From NCBI RefSeq assembly GCF_963668665.1, contig NZ_OY764902.1, positions 1,801,501 to 1,865,500 on the forward strand: a stretch of 64,000 bases of DNA, read 5' to 3'. Position numbers and translations under genes: made by a program. Shown in pieces: positions 17,415 to 26,882 of this stretch (position 1 is its first letter; each line of letters begins with the position of its first letter). The notes below the pieces were generated by a model. That model had not been told where the DNA came from, searched no databases, and saw only the letters and a list, made by a program, of their open reading frames with translations. The DNA comes from an uncultured Anaeromusa sp. Lineage in GTDB: Bacteria > Bacillota > Negativicutes > Anaeromusales > Anaeromusaceae.

Positions 17415-18578
17415 ATGCAGGATGACGGGTTCCGTTACTTGTCGAGAAATTTCATTTGCCTTTGGGCGGCGAATTTTCTCTATTTCGGCAGCTTTTATCT
17501 GCTGCTGCCTACCTTATCTCCATATGCGGCCGCCTTGGGAGCTTCGACTTTTCAAGTAGGCCTGGTGATGGGCTTTTTTACGTTTGCATCGGTTACGATT
17601 CGGCCGCAATGCGGCGTATTGGCCGGAACTTATGGCAGGCGGCCGGTGATGCTGGCAGGGGTCGGCTTTTTTTCTTTGGTGTTTTTTCTTTATGCCGTAG
17701 TGGATGACGTATATGTTTTGTATGCGGTGCGGGCTTTGCACGGGTTGGGGCATGCCGCTTTTTTGGCGGCTGCCGCCGCGTATATCGCCGATTTGGCGCC
17801 GGTAGAACGGCGGGGCGAAGTCATTGGCTATTACAGCCTTTCTAATATTATCTCCATGGCGGTGTTTCCGGCAGTAGGCGTTGCCTGGATGAAATACAGC
17901 CAAGACGACTTTACCGGTCTGGTTTGGGGCGGCGGTGCGATTGCCTTGGTGGCCTGGGCTTTTGTGGCGGGCCTGCAAGAATGTTCTACCCAGGAGTCGC
18001 GCCGTCCCGGCGCTTCCTTGCGGCAGGTGGCTGTTCGTACAGAGGTCTGGGCGTCCTCTTTGGCTTTATGGAGCGGCGCCTTGTGTTACGGCGTGGTTAT
18101 TACCTTCTTGCCGCTTTTCGCGCCGTCCCGGGGCATTGAAGATTTTGGTATTTTTTTCAGCGTCTATGCGGTCAGTACCGTGGTCAGCCGAGCGGTGGCA
18201 GGCAAGCTGTCCGACCGAATTGGGCGCAAAAAAGTCATTGTGCCCTTTATGCTGGTTATGGCGGCGGCGATGATCTTTTTGGCGCAAGTGACCAGCGCGT
18301 GGGAACTAGCCGTAGCTGGCGCGCTTTTTGGCTTTGGTTTGGGGGCTTACTTTCCTGTGCTTAACGCCTTGGTAGTGGATCATACGCCGCTGCGCGATCG
18401 GGGGACGGCGCTGGGCTTTTTTACGTCCTTCATGGATGTAGGCATTGCCAGCGGCGCTGTGGTGCTGGGTTTTGCCGGAGAATATCTGGGGTATGACGCC
18501 ATGTTTTTCTGGGGGGCGGGGATTCTGTTTTTGACGGTTTTTGTGTTTGCCAATGCGGTAAAAAGTGAGAGGAAGTGA
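17415..18578 (+). CDS. MFS transporter
   Basis: The 387-residue protein has twelve predicted membrane helices and the two MFS loop motifs (GTYGRRPVML and GKLSDRIGRKK). It resembles drug or metabolite exporters of the 12-helix type; no substrate is evident. I chose the ATG at 17415 because AAAGGAGG lies 7 bases upstream; the frame remains open upstream only because it reads through dispersed repeats. The molybdopterin oxidoreductase gene starts one base after its stop, so the two form an operon. Confidence 0.9.
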   Translation: MQDDGFRYLSRNFICLWAANFLYFGSFYLLLPTLSPYAAALGASTFQVGLVMGFFTFASVTIRPQCGVLAGTYGRRPVMLAGVGFFSLVFFLYAVVDDVYVLYAVRALHGLGHAAFLAAAAAYIADLAPVERRGEVIGYYSLSNIISMAVFPAVGVAWMKYSQDDFTGLVWGGGAIALVAWAFVAGLQECSTQESRRPGASLRQVAVRTEVWASSLALWSGALCYGVVITFLPLFAPSRGIEDFGIFFSVYAVSTVVSRAVAGKLSDRIGRKKVIVPFMLVMAAAMIFLAQVTSAWELAVAGALFGFGLGAYFPVLNALVVDHTPLRDRGTALGFFTSFMDVGIASGAVVLGFAGEYLGYDAMFFWGAGILFLTVFVFANAVKSERK

Positions 18579-18579
18579 A

Positions 18580-20583
18580 ATGATGCAAGCATATAAGCGA
18601 TCTGTTTGTCCTTACGATTGTCCGGATGCCTGTTCTCTTTTGGTAGAGGTGGAAGACGGGCGGGCGCTGCGGGTGACAGGGGAACCGCAGCATCCGATTA
18701 CGCAGGGGAAACTCTGCCCTAAAATGCGGGATTATTCTGCGACTGTATATTCGCCGGAGCGGGTTTTGACGCCCTTGCTGCGCACTGGCGTTAAAGGGAG
18801 CGGAACATTTACACCGATTTCTTGGGAAGAGGCGATAGCGCGCATTGCCGAGCAGTGGCGCAGCTTAGTTGAAGAATATGGCGGCGAAGCCATTTTGCCT
18901 TTTTCCTACGCCGGGACAATGGGGGTGGTGCAGCGCAACGCCGGACATGCTTTCTTTCATCGCTTGGGGGCGTCGCAATTGGAGCGTACCCTATGTTCAC
19001 CGGCCAAGGATTACGGTTGGCGGGCCATCATGGGAGGCGCCAAAGGGATGCGGGTGCAGGAGACGGCCCATAGTGATTTGATTGTCATTTGGGGCGCTAA
19101 CGCCGCGGCTACGTCTGTGCATTTTCTTCATTTTGTCCAAAAGGCTAAAAAAAAGGGTGCCAAGGTTTGGCTGATCGATACGTATGAGACGCCGACGGCG
19201 GCGGTGGCGGATCGGGTTATTCGGGTGCAGCCTGGCAGCGACGCCGCCTTGGCTTTGGGGATGGTGCTGCTGTTTGATGAAGCAGGCTTAACCGATGAAG
19301 CCTTTTTAGAAAATCATGTTCAAGGGTATGAGAAGCTGCGCCAGGAGGTGCTGCCGGACTATACGCCGGACAAGGTGGCGGCTTTAACTGGTGTGACGCC
19401 TCAAGAACAACTGGAACTGGCGCAGGCTTTAGGGCGGGCTAAAGCGCCTTTAATCCGCATGGGCAGCGGCATGACGCGCTATGGCAACGGCGCCATGACC
19501 ATCAGGGCTATTCTTTGCGTGCCTGCCTGGCTGGGCGCCTGGCGGCATTTGGGCGGCGGCGCTTATGGCGATCTCAGCACAGGAGCTGCTATTGATAAGG
19601 ACGTAGTTCTGAGGCCGGACCTTTTAAACCCGGCGACGCGCAGCATCAACATTAATCAGTTGGGAGACGCTTTGGCCCAAGCGGAGCCGCCAGTTCGTTC
19701 CTTATACGTCTATCACTGCAATCCTGCGGCGGTGGTGGCGGACCAAAACAAGGTGCTGGCTGGTTTGCGGCGAGACGATTTGTTTACGGTGGTGCATGAG
19801 CGGTTTTTGACGGATACCGCTCTTTTTGCGGATATTGTGCTGCCAGCGACGACTTCGCTGGAGCAGGACGATTTGTTTACCTGTTACGGGCATTACTTTG
19901 TACAGCGTTCGCCGGCGGCTATTGCGCCGGTAGGCGAAGCAAAATCCAACTGGGATGTTTTTCGACTCCTTGCGGAAGCCATGGGCTTTGCCGGCCTGTA
20001 TGAAAAAACAGCGGCGCAGATGGTGGACGCCGTTTTGGACCGCCCCACCCCTTGGCTGGAAGCGGCGGGTGTGGAAAAAATTCGTCAAGGAGACTTTGTG
20101 GAGCTGCCAGTGGCGGCAGATTATAAGCTGCAATATCTTACTCCCTCCGGAAAAATCGAAGTGTGGAACCCTCTGGAACAAGAACCGTTGCCTCGCTGGC
20201 TGCCGCCTCATGGCGGCGAGGGCGATTTATGGCTGATGACGGCGCCAAGCTTATACGGACTTAATTCATCTTTCCGAGAGCAGCCGCGCTTGATGCAGCT
20301 GCGGGGGGCGATGAGCCTTTTGATGCATCCGGCGGATGCTGCGAAACGAAAGCTGCAGGACGGGGCCTTAGTGGAAGTTTGGAATGCGCGGGGGCGGGTG
20401 CTGTTTACACTGGCGGTGACGGAAAAAGCGCAGCCCGGCGTGGTGGTGGCCGAAGGCGTGTGGAAGCTGGCGGATGCAGCTGGCGCTAACACGGTGAACG
20501 CCTTGACTTCGCAGCGACTGACTGATCGGGCGGCGGGAAGCACATTCTACGATACAAGGGTCTTTGTACGCCAAGGCCCGTAA
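18580..20583 (+). CDS. Molybdopterin-dependent oxidoreductase (DMSO reductase superfamily)
   Basis: The 667-residue protein binds a 4Fe-4S cluster through C10, C14, C18 and C46 and should bind bis-molybdopterin guanine dinucleotide cofactor (Mo or W). The middle domain has the family's GAN and GSGMTRYGNGAMTIRAI patterns, and the C-terminal part is the MGD-binding domain. A candidate metal-ligand Cys lies in TLCSPAKD (about 135-140). There is no Tat signal, so it is probably cytosolic. No partner subunit is adjacent. The substrate is unknown; the MFS gene just upstream may carry it. Confidence 0.88.
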   Translation: MMQAYKRSVCPYDCPDACSLLVEVEDGRALRVTGEPQHPITQGKLCPKMRDYSATVYSPERVLTPLLRTGVKGSGTFTPISWEEAIARIAEQWRSLVEEYGGEAILPFSYAGTMGVVQRNAGHAFFHRLGASQLERTLCSPAKDYGWRAIMGGAKGMRVQETAHSDLIVIWGANAAATSVHFLHFVQKAKKKGAKVWLIDTYETPTAAVADRVIRVQPGSDAALALGMVLLFDEAGLTDEAFLENHVQGYEKLRQEVLPDYTPDKVAALTGVTPQEQLELAQALGRAKAPLIRMGSGMTRYGNGAMTIRAILCVPAWLGAWRHLGGGAYGDLSTGAAIDKDVVLRPDLLNPATRSININQLGDALAQAEPPVRSLYVYHCNPAAVVADQNKVLAGLRRDDLFTVVHERFLTDTALFADIVLPATTSLEQDDLFTCYGHYFVQRSPAAIAPVGEAKSNWDVFRLLAEAMGFAGLYEKTAAQMVDAVLDRPTPWLEAAGVEKIRQGDFVELPVAADYKLQYLTPSGKIEVWNPLEQEPLPRWLPPHGGEGDLWLMTAPSLYGLNSSFREQPRLMQLRGAMSLLMHPADAAKRKLQDGALVEVWNARGRVLFTLAVTEKAQPGVVVAEGVWKLADAAGANTVNALTSQRLTDRAAGSTFYDTRVFVRQGP

Positions 20584-20632
20584 CTAACTACGCTATGTGC
20601 GGGAGGTTAAGCTTCTGTAAGCGTGAAAGCCC

Positions 20633-20677
20633 AAAAAGAGCGCTCAGATGCAATTTTGCATTTGAGCGCTCTTTTTT
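20633..20677 (+). terminator. Strong terminator after the oxidoreductase gene
   Basis: A 21-bp stem begins AAAAAGAGCGCTCA at 20633, with the matching arm TGAGCGCTCTTTTT ending at 20676 and a T run. It can act in both directions. Confidence 0.9.
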
Positions 20678-20698
20678 GCTACAGCAGAATTTATAAAA

Positions 20699-20732
20699 CG
20701 AACCGCGAAACACACGAAAAACGCGAAAGAGG
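20699..20732 (+). repeat. CGAAA-type short repeat, copy 1
   Basis: CGAACCGCGAAACACACGAA, then AAACGCGAAAGAGG. The sequence differs at three or four positions from the copy at 23268-23301. Confidence 0.7.
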
Positions 20733-20783
20733 TTTGTGAATCAAAATTATATCATACTGTTTTTTCCTGTGTGCAATTCTTTC

Positions 20784-20862
20784 TCTGTCGCACCCTCCCG
20801 TGACTCTGGTTCTCCTGTTCAATCCAATCCCGTCGAGCCCTCACTCTACTCTTGTTCCTTAT
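20784..20862 (-). repeat. Two purine-rich dispersed repeats in tandem (copies 7-8)
   Basis: On the minus strand, GGAACAAGAGTAGAGTGAGG (copy 8) is followed by ATTGAACAGGAGAACCAGAG and ACGGGAGGGTGCG (copy 7). They begin about 10 bases downstream of the NRAMP stop, in that gene's sense direction. Confidence 0.75.
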
Positions 20863-20871
20863 CTCATTCTC

Positions 20872-22113
20872 CTACAAATAGCTGAACAACAGCATGATAT
20901 TGAGGACGCTGACAATAGCGCCCACAAGCAGCAGGAGCCATTTGGTGGTCGGGCGGTTGGCGTAGTCGCCCATTACCTTTTTGGAAGAAGTTAGGTAGAT
21001 CTGCAGAAAAATGGTCCAGGGAAGCTGGATGCTCAACAGCATCTGGGAGTAAATAAGTCCTTGGAAAGGATCAGAGACGAAGAAAATGACGATTAGCGCC
21101 GCGATTAGGGTGAGCAAAATACCAGCGCGGGTTTGGTTGCTGGCGGTGTCATAGGCTTCGCCGAAGACGCCGGCGAAAATGGAGCCTCCTGCCATGCCGG
21201 CGGTGATGCTCGATGAAAAACCCGCAAAGAGCAAGGCTACTGCAAAGACGATGGCGGCGTGGCCGCCTAAGAGCGGCTCTAGCATAACCTGCGCCTGCTC
21301 GAGAGCGTCAACCGCGACCCCTGCCTGGAAAAACGTGGTTGCAGCTACTAGGATCATGGCGCTGTTAATGGCCCAACCTAAGATCATGGAAAACAGCGTG
21401 TCCAGAAATTCAAAACGTAGTTGTTTGCGAATAATTACCGGATTTTCTAGGTTCCATTGCCGGCTTTGAATGATCTCGGAATGTAAAAAAAGGTTGTGCG
21501 GCATAACTACCGCGCCGAGGACGCTCATGACGACCGGCAGGGAGCCTTCGGGAATGGCGGGAGTGACCCAGCCGGCAGCGGCGCTGGACCAGGCAATGTC
21601 TACCAGGCTGAGCTCAAAGAGAAAAGACAGACCGATAATGGAAACAAAGCCGATAATCCACTTTTCCAGCCGCCGGTAAGAGTTGGTGCCCAGCATGAAT
21701 AAAACTCCAAGGGTGGAGAGTATCGCGCCGTCGCGGATACTGAGACCGAAGAGCATATTCAAAGCGATGGCTGCACCTAGTATTTCCGCCATAGCCGTAG
21801 AAATGGCCGCCAATACGGCGGAAGAAAGAAGCGGACGGGATAGCCAGGAAGGCAGATGCTTAGTCGCCGCTTCAGAGAGGCATAGGCCTGTGGCAATGCC
21901 TAAATGGGCGACGTTGTGCTGCAGCAGGATGAGCATAATCGTGGACAGTGTGACCATCCAGAGCAGCAAGTAGCCGTATTCAGCGCCGGCGGCGACGTTA
22001 GAAGCCCAGTTGCCGGGGTCGATAAAACCAACGGTGACTAGAATTCCTGGGCCTAGATAGCGCAGCAGCTCGCGGGCGTGCTGCAGGGATGTGCGTGAAA
22101 ATGATTTGTTCAT
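20872..22113 (-). CDS. NRAMP-family divalent metal transporter (Mn2+/Fe2+)
   Basis: The 413-residue protein has eleven membrane helices, the helix-1 motif DPGN (32-35) and the helix-6 motif VVMPHNLFLHS, whose Asp, Asn and Met ligate Mn2+ or Fe2+ in NRAMP proteins. It would import divalent metal with protons across the cytoplasmic membrane. It lies 16 bases downstream of the FHA gene on the same strand and is probably translated from the same message, using GAGGT as its ribosome site. Confidence 0.94.
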   Translation of the reverse strand: MNKSFSRTSLQHARELLRYLGPGILVTVGFIDPGNWASNVAAGAEYGYLLLWMVTLSTIMLILLQHNVAHLGIATGLCLSEAATKHLPSWLSRPLLSSAVLAAISTAMAEILGAAIALNMLFGLSIRDGAILSTLGVLFMLGTNSYRRLEKWIIGFVSIIGLSFLFELSLVDIAWSSAAAGWVTPAIPEGSLPVVMSVLGAVVMPHNLFLHSEIIQSRQWNLENPVIIRKQLRFEFLDTLFSMILGWAINSAMILVAATTFFQAGVAVDALEQAQVMLEPLLGGHAAIVFAVALLFAGFSSSITAGMAGGSIFAGVFGEAYDTASNQTRAGILLTLIAALIVIFFVSDPFQGLIYSQMLLSIQLPWTIFLQIYLTSSKKVMGDYANRPTTKWLLLLVGAIVSVLNIMLLFSYL

Positions 22114-22129
22114 CGAAATACCTCGAATT

Positions 22130-23041
22130 TTAAACAGTAGATTCGTTTGCTTTTTCTGCTGGAGCAGTTTCTTGGTCTGTACTTAAGGCTTGGTTTTGCC
22201 CGGAAAGCAGCAAAAAGACGTTTTCGCCAATGCGTATCTTGCTTTTAAAAGGGAGCAGCACTTTTAAGTGCGGTACAGCCTTGTACCAGTGCTGGCTGGA
22301 GGGCCGTTGATAATACGTGCCGTTTTTGGATTTTAGGTCTTCCAGCAGTATCGGCGAGCCTTCACCTAAGTTAGGCAGGAGGCGGGCATGGACCTTGGAA
22401 ACCTGGGGATCGTCCAGCAGTATTTGAGCGGCCTGCGGATCTCGGCCCAAGGCCAGTCCTTCCAAGGGCAGCAGCCAAGGCGGCTTCTGATTATCCGGCA
22501 CTAGAAGCTGTACTTGAATAGATACAGGCAGTTCAGGCGCTTTGGCCTGTATCGGAGAGGGAGAAGGGATATTGCTGAACGCCGTCGCGGCGGGATCTTC
22601 CGGTGGTGTTGGCAGAGGCGGCGTGGCTGTGAAGACCTCAGCCATTTCCTCGTCCAATTCCTCCGCTGCTTGCGGCTCTTCTCCGGGCTGCGAATCATCT
22701 AAAGCCGGAAAGACAAAAAGCGGCGGCAAAAGTGTCATGCCCAGCGCCCAAAGCCAATAAGGCCGCTTATAGAGCACCTTGGCTAAACGGTAGAAGAGAT
22801 AGGGCGCGAAGAACGGATAGCTTATGGGCAAAAACAAGCCCAACGCCAGCCAGGGAGACAGCTCCAGCTGACGGCAAAGAAGCACCAGAGCGTACCCTGG
22901 CAGCAGATGCGGCACCCAGTCTGCTGCCGGGTTGAATTTTAAGGATAAGCGGTACAACAACCAAGACTGAAAAAAATAAGCGCCAACAAAGGTAACGGAG
23001 GAACCATAAAATACAAGCTGGAAATAATCGCTTTCTTCCAT
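22130..23041 (-). CDS. Membrane protein with cytosolic FHA domain
   Basis: The 303-residue protein has three to four membrane helices in the first 120 residues, an acidic and proline-rich linker (about 120-170), and a C-terminal FHA domain (about 180-285). The FHA signature is complete: LALGRDP, VSKVHARL and LEDLKSKNGTYY. FHA domains bind phosphothreonine peptides. Co-transcription with the NRAMP gene suggests phosphorylation-linked control of metal uptake or membrane function, but that is inference. AGGAGG precedes the ATG by about 8 bases. Confidence 0.88.
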   Translation of the reverse strand: MEESDYFQLVFYGSSVTFVGAYFFQSWLLYRLSLKFNPAADWVPHLLPGYALVLLCRQLELSPWLALGLFLPISYPFFAPYLFYRLAKVLYKRPYWLWALGMTLLPPLFVFPALDDSQPGEEPQAAEELDEEMAEVFTATPPLPTPPEDPAATAFSNIPSPSPIQAKAPELPVSIQVQLLVPDNQKPPWLLPLEGLALGRDPQAAQILLDDPQVSKVHARLLPNLGEGSPILLEDLKSKNGTYYQRPSSQHWYKAVPHLKVLLPFKSKIRIGENVFLLLSGQNQALSTDQETAPAEKANESTV

Positions 23042-23361
23042 GGAAGCTTTCCTCCTGTCAAGATCAGTCTTTTAAGGTACAACGTATCTTTATGTTTATT
23101 GAATATACTTTTGCAATTCTACACAGGACTACGTTTCCCTGCTCTGGGAGGGAGTGCCAAAAGGTGTATTTTATAAAAAAAGTCGCGCTCGTTTTGGCGC
23201 AACTTTGCAAATATACTAGAATTTATAAGTTTTGAGAGTCTGAAATAGGAGGAATGGCGGGGGATAACGAACCGCGAAATACGCGAAAAACGCGAAAGGG
23301 GTGGCAAGCCTAGGAGCTTCTGCAAAAGCGGCGACATAACTGTATTTGAGACAAGATTTTT
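23042..23361. other. Intergenic gap of 320 bases
   Basis: The gap holds the upstream region of the FHA gene, a CGAAA-type repeat (23268-23301), and at 23347-23365 the sequence TGTATTTGAGACAAGATTT. That 19-mer is identical to part of the outer arm of the long hairpin at 46.5 kb. I see no open frame or clear terminator. Confidence 0.6.
23268..23301 (+). repeat. CGAAA-type short repeat, copy 2
   Basis: CGAACCGCGAAATACGCGAA, then AAACGCGAAAGGGG, nearly identical to 20699-20732. Confidence 0.7.
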
Positions 23362-24567
23362 TTAGCTTTTTTGGCGCAACTTGTTCCGTTGTACGTAAAT
23401 CCAGCCAGTCAGCAGTAAAAAGAGTAGTGCCGTCGCCCAGAAGACGGAACGGGAGCCTAAGGTGATGGCGAGAAAGCCGCCTGCCACCGGTCCGATCATA
23501 TTGCCGACGAGGGCGGCGGAGCTTGTGACGCCGAAGGCCAGACCGCGCTGATCCGGGGGGATGAGCTGATACGCCAGGGCGTTGACCGTGGGCAGCATGG
23601 CGCCCATGAAGAGACCGCCTAGAGCTCGGGCCAGGCCTAAAGAAAGTACGCTTCCTGCCAGACCTTGCAAAGCAAAAGAGAACGCGCTCAGAATGCTGGC
23701 GATCAGCAGCGTTGCTTCGTAGCGCCAATATTGGCTGAGGCGGCCCATGGCGGCGGAGGAAATGGCGCTGGCCAAAGCGGCGGCTGCTACAACCGCGCCG
23801 ACAGCGCTGGCTACATAGGCTGGGTCTACGGCGAGGCGCTGCACATACAAAGGCAGAATGGGGGAAATGACCTGAATTGCAAATTGAATGAGAAACATGA
23901 TCACTAGCATGGCTCGCAGGCCGGGAATGGCGACCATAGCGCGAATTTGCCTGCCTATGGAAGGGCGATTGGCTGTGCTTTGCGGCTGGAAGTCTTCTTG
24001 CACGCCTAAATGAATGATGATGAGAGACAAGATGGATAAGGCGGCAAAAGACATAAAGGATTCCGAATAGCCAAGGGTATCGGCGATAAAACCTCCAAAA
24101 AGAGGACCAAAGGCGGCTCCGGCAATCATGGCGGTTTGATATACGCTCATGGTAAAATCAATGTGTTCTTTAGGCGTGATGCTGGTGACCAAAGCTAGTA
24201 CCGCCGCGGTAAAGCCGCCGAAAACTCCCTGCAAGGCTCGCAGTACCAGCATTTCATAGACGGAGCTGGCGTAGGCCATGGCCAGCATGACCAGAAAAAA
24301 AGCGACAGTTACGCGCTCTAGCATGAGCTTGCGGCCTTTGCGATCTGCGTAGGCGCCCCAATGGGGGCCGGAAATGGCGGCAAATAGCGGTGCGATGCCT
24401 AAAAGAAGTCCGGCCCACCATTCTTGGGCGGCCGGGTCGCTGATTCCTAATTGCTCTACATATAAAGGGAGAAAGGCTAAGACGCCAGTAATGGCTCCCA
24501 TGCCGCTGAACTGGGCGAACCAAAGGGCGGCTAGATTCTTTTTCCACTGAGGCCAGGCGAAAAACAT
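23362..24567 (-). CDS. MFS transporter, multidrug-exporter type
   Basis: The 401-residue protein has twelve membrane helices with the loop motif GAYADRKGRKLMLERV after helix 2 and an RALQGVFGGFTAA helix-4 pattern common in drug-proton antiporters (MdtG-like). The start at 24567 is set by TGGAGG eight bases upstream; an extended reading frame to 24729 overlaps the divergent PBP gene and lacks a ribosome site. The substrate is unknown. Confidence 0.9.
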   Translation of the reverse strand: MFFAWPQWKKNLAALWFAQFSGMGAITGVLAFLPLYVEQLGISDPAAQEWWAGLLLGIAPLFAAISGPHWGAYADRKGRKLMLERVTVAFFLVMLAMAYASSVYEMLVLRALQGVFGGFTAAVLALVTSITPKEHIDFTMSVYQTAMIAGAAFGPLFGGFIADTLGYSESFMSFAALSILSLIIIHLGVQEDFQPQSTANRPSIGRQIRAMVAIPGLRAMLVIMFLIQFAIQVISPILPLYVQRLAVDPAYVASAVGAVVAAAALASAISSAAMGRLSQYWRYEATLLIASILSAFSFALQGLAGSVLSLGLARALGGLFMGAMLPTVNALAYQLIPPDQRGLAFGVTSSAALVGNMIGPVAGGFLAITLGSRSVFWATALLFLLLTGWIYVQRNKLRQKS

Positions 24568-24727
24568 AGTAATACCTCCAGGCAGGGCTTGATCTTTCGT
24601 TAGTATAGCAGACAAAAGACGGTCTGTCGCGGCAAGAACAAAAAGCCTAAGCAGGGAAGACGCTCTTAGAGGGAGAATATTATAAAGGTTAGACAACTTT
24701 TCAAAAGACATAGGAGAGAAACAGTGC

Positions 24728-26788
24728 ATGGTAGAACGTGAACGAAGATATAGAAGGCCCCGAACGCAAGGCGGTTCTAGCCAAACAACAGGCGGGCCGC
24801 CGCAGCGGCCTAGAAAAAAGCCGTTGCAATTGCGTTTGGCAGTATGCTTGCTGCTACTGTTGCTGCTGCTGGCCGTGGCGGCAGGGCGCGTAGCCTGGAT
24901 TCAAGTGGTCCAAGGCGGCGACATGAAGGAAAAGGCGATGGCTCAGTTGGAGGTCAGCCGCGATATGCAGTCGCCGCGCGGTTCGATTTGTGATCGCAAC
25001 GGCAATGAGCTGGCTGTCAGCGTAGTGACGAAATCGTTGTACGCTAATCCGGATGAATTGCGCAAAAATCAGGCAGACGTCGACAGTATTGTTGGCGGTT
25101 TGGCGCCTATCTTGGGCATTGACCCTAAAGAGATGAAAGAGGATATGCTGTTGCCGGAACGCAAATTCGTTTGGCTAAAGCGGCGTATGGATGCGCCGAT
25201 AGCCGCTCAGGCGGCGGCATTTATCAAACAGTATCAATTGCCCGGTTTTGGGTTTTTAGAGGAAAACAAACGTTATTATCCCAATGAGAAGCTGGCGGCG
25301 CAGCTCTTGGGCTTTGTAGGCAGCGACGATCAGGGGCTGGAAGGCTTGGAGGCCAAGCTGGATAGCGTGCTGAAAGGGAGCAAGGGAAAGCAGAATATCT
25401 TTACAGATAATCAGGGACGTCCTATTTTTCAATCGGTGTTTTCCTTGAAATCGCCGGAAGAAGGCCGCAAAGTGCTGTTGACGATTGACCAGAACATTCA
25501 GTTCATTGTGGAACAGAGTTTGGACAAGGCCATGGCGGCCACTGGTTCTGCGGCAGCTACCGCTATTGTGATGGACCCCAAGACAGGCGATGTCTTGGCC
25601 ATGGTCAGCCGACCTACGTACAATCCAAACCAATTTTGGAAAGGCGGACCAGGAGAATGGCGTAATCGAGCCGTTGCCAACGTATATGAACCAGGGTCGA
25701 CTTTTAAAAGTATTGTCGTAGCGGCAGCCTTGAACGAAGGAACCGTACATCCCGGACAGTGGTTTCAGGACAATGGCGCTATCGAAGTATCCGGGCGGCG
25801 CATTCAAAACTGGAGCGGTGAGTCCTACGGGGCGGTTCCGCTGGAAGATGTCATTAAGCAATCTTTGAATACGGGCTTTGTGCAGATCGGCCTGGGTCTT
25901 GGCGGCGAAAGGCTGACGCGATATGCCAGGGACTTCGGTTTTGGACGTCCCACCGGCATTGATTTGGCTGGTGAAGAAGAAGGGATTTTGTTCGAACCCA
26001 AGGATATGCGCGACTCTGATATTGCTACCATGGCTATTGGCCAAAGTATTGCGATAACGCCGCTGCAACTGGTGACGGCGGTGAGCGCGTTGGCTAACGA
26101 CGGCGTGTTGTTAAAGCCGCATATCATCAAAGAGGTGCAAAACGGCGACGGCTCGGTGCAGCAAGCCTATGCTACAGAAGTAGTGCGCCGCGTGATTCGC
26201 TCCGAGACCGCTCAGACTCTCAAAGGGCTTTTGGAAAAAGTCGTTTCCGAAGGCGGCGGCGGCAAAGCCGCTGTGAAGGGTTACCGCATTGCCGGTAAAA
26301 CAGGGACGGCGGAAAAACTGCGTGAAGACGGCGGCGGCTATTATCAAGGGCGTTATATCGCTTCTTTCGCGGGCTTTGCTCCGGTAGAAGAGCCTCGTAT
26401 AGCGGTTTTGGTGGTGTTGGACGATCCCCGGGGCGTTTATTATGGCGGGCAGATTGCCGCGCCGGTGGCCGGAGAAATTTTTAGCCAAATTTTTCGCTAT
26501 TTGAACATTTTGCCCAGCGGCGTATTGCTGCCGGAAGAAAAGAAAAAACAGTCTCCAGCGCCGCAGCCGGTGAGACCGCCGGTAGCTCCATTGCCTCCGC
26601 TGCCGGCGGGGCAGGTGCGCATGCCGAATTTGCAGGGCAAAACGATGCGTCAAGCGGCAGCGGAACTGCACAAGGAAGGCTTGTTTTTCCGTCCGGTCGG
26701 AGGCGGCCTGGCGGTTAGCCAGGAAGTGCCGCCAGGCGCGCCGGTGTCTGTGGGGAGTGAGATCGGCGTTTCTTTCAGCGAAAATTGA
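24728..26788 (+). CDS. Class B penicillin-binding protein with C-terminal PASTA domain (FtsI/SpoVD type)
   Basis: The 686-residue transpeptidase has a basic cytosolic tail, one membrane anchor (about 36-56), a PBP dimerisation region beginning SPRGSICDRNGNELA, and a transpeptidase domain with S324-TFK327, S379-L-N381 and K524-TGT. A PASTA domain (about 618-686) closes the protein. It cross-links septal or spore-cortex peptidoglycan. It lies outside any division cluster, so a SpoVD-like role is as plausible as FtsI. AGGAGA precedes the ATG by about 10 bases. The following 94-base gap holds a TATAAT (26812-26817) that could serve hypA. Confidence 0.93.
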   Translation: MVERERRYRRPRTQGGSSQTTGGPPQRPRKKPLQLRLAVCLLLLLLLLAVAAGRVAWIQVVQGGDMKEKAMAQLEVSRDMQSPRGSICDRNGNELAVSVVTKSLYANPDELRKNQADVDSIVGGLAPILGIDPKEMKEDMLLPERKFVWLKRRMDAPIAAQAAAFIKQYQLPGFGFLEENKRYYPNEKLAAQLLGFVGSDDQGLEGLEAKLDSVLKGSKGKQNIFTDNQGRPIFQSVFSLKSPEEGRKVLLTIDQNIQFIVEQSLDKAMAATGSAAATAIVMDPKTGDVLAMVSRPTYNPNQFWKGGPGEWRNRAVANVYEPGSTFKSIVVAAALNEGTVHPGQWFQDNGAIEVSGRRIQNWSGESYGAVPLEDVIKQSLNTGFVQIGLGLGGERLTRYARDFGFGRPTGIDLAGEEEGILFEPKDMRDSDIATMAIGQSIAITPLQLVTAVSALANDGVLLKPHIIKEVQNGDGSVQQAYATEVVRRVIRSETAQTLKGLLEKVVSEGGGGKAAVKGYRIAGKTGTAEKLREDGGGYYQGRYIASFAGFAPVEEPRIAVLVVLDDPRGVYYGGQIAAPVAGEIFSQIFRYLNILPSGVLLPEEKKKQSPAPQPVRPPVAPLPPLPAGQVRMPNLQGKTMRQAAAELHKEGLFFRPVGGGLAVSQEVPPGAPVSVGSEIGVSFSEN

Positions 26789-26882
26789 TGACCAACCGCA
26801 AACAAGCGGGTATAATGAAGAATCATAGCAATTGACTGTAGCAGGCCTGGTTTACGGCAGATGGAGAAAGAAGAGGAAGAAG

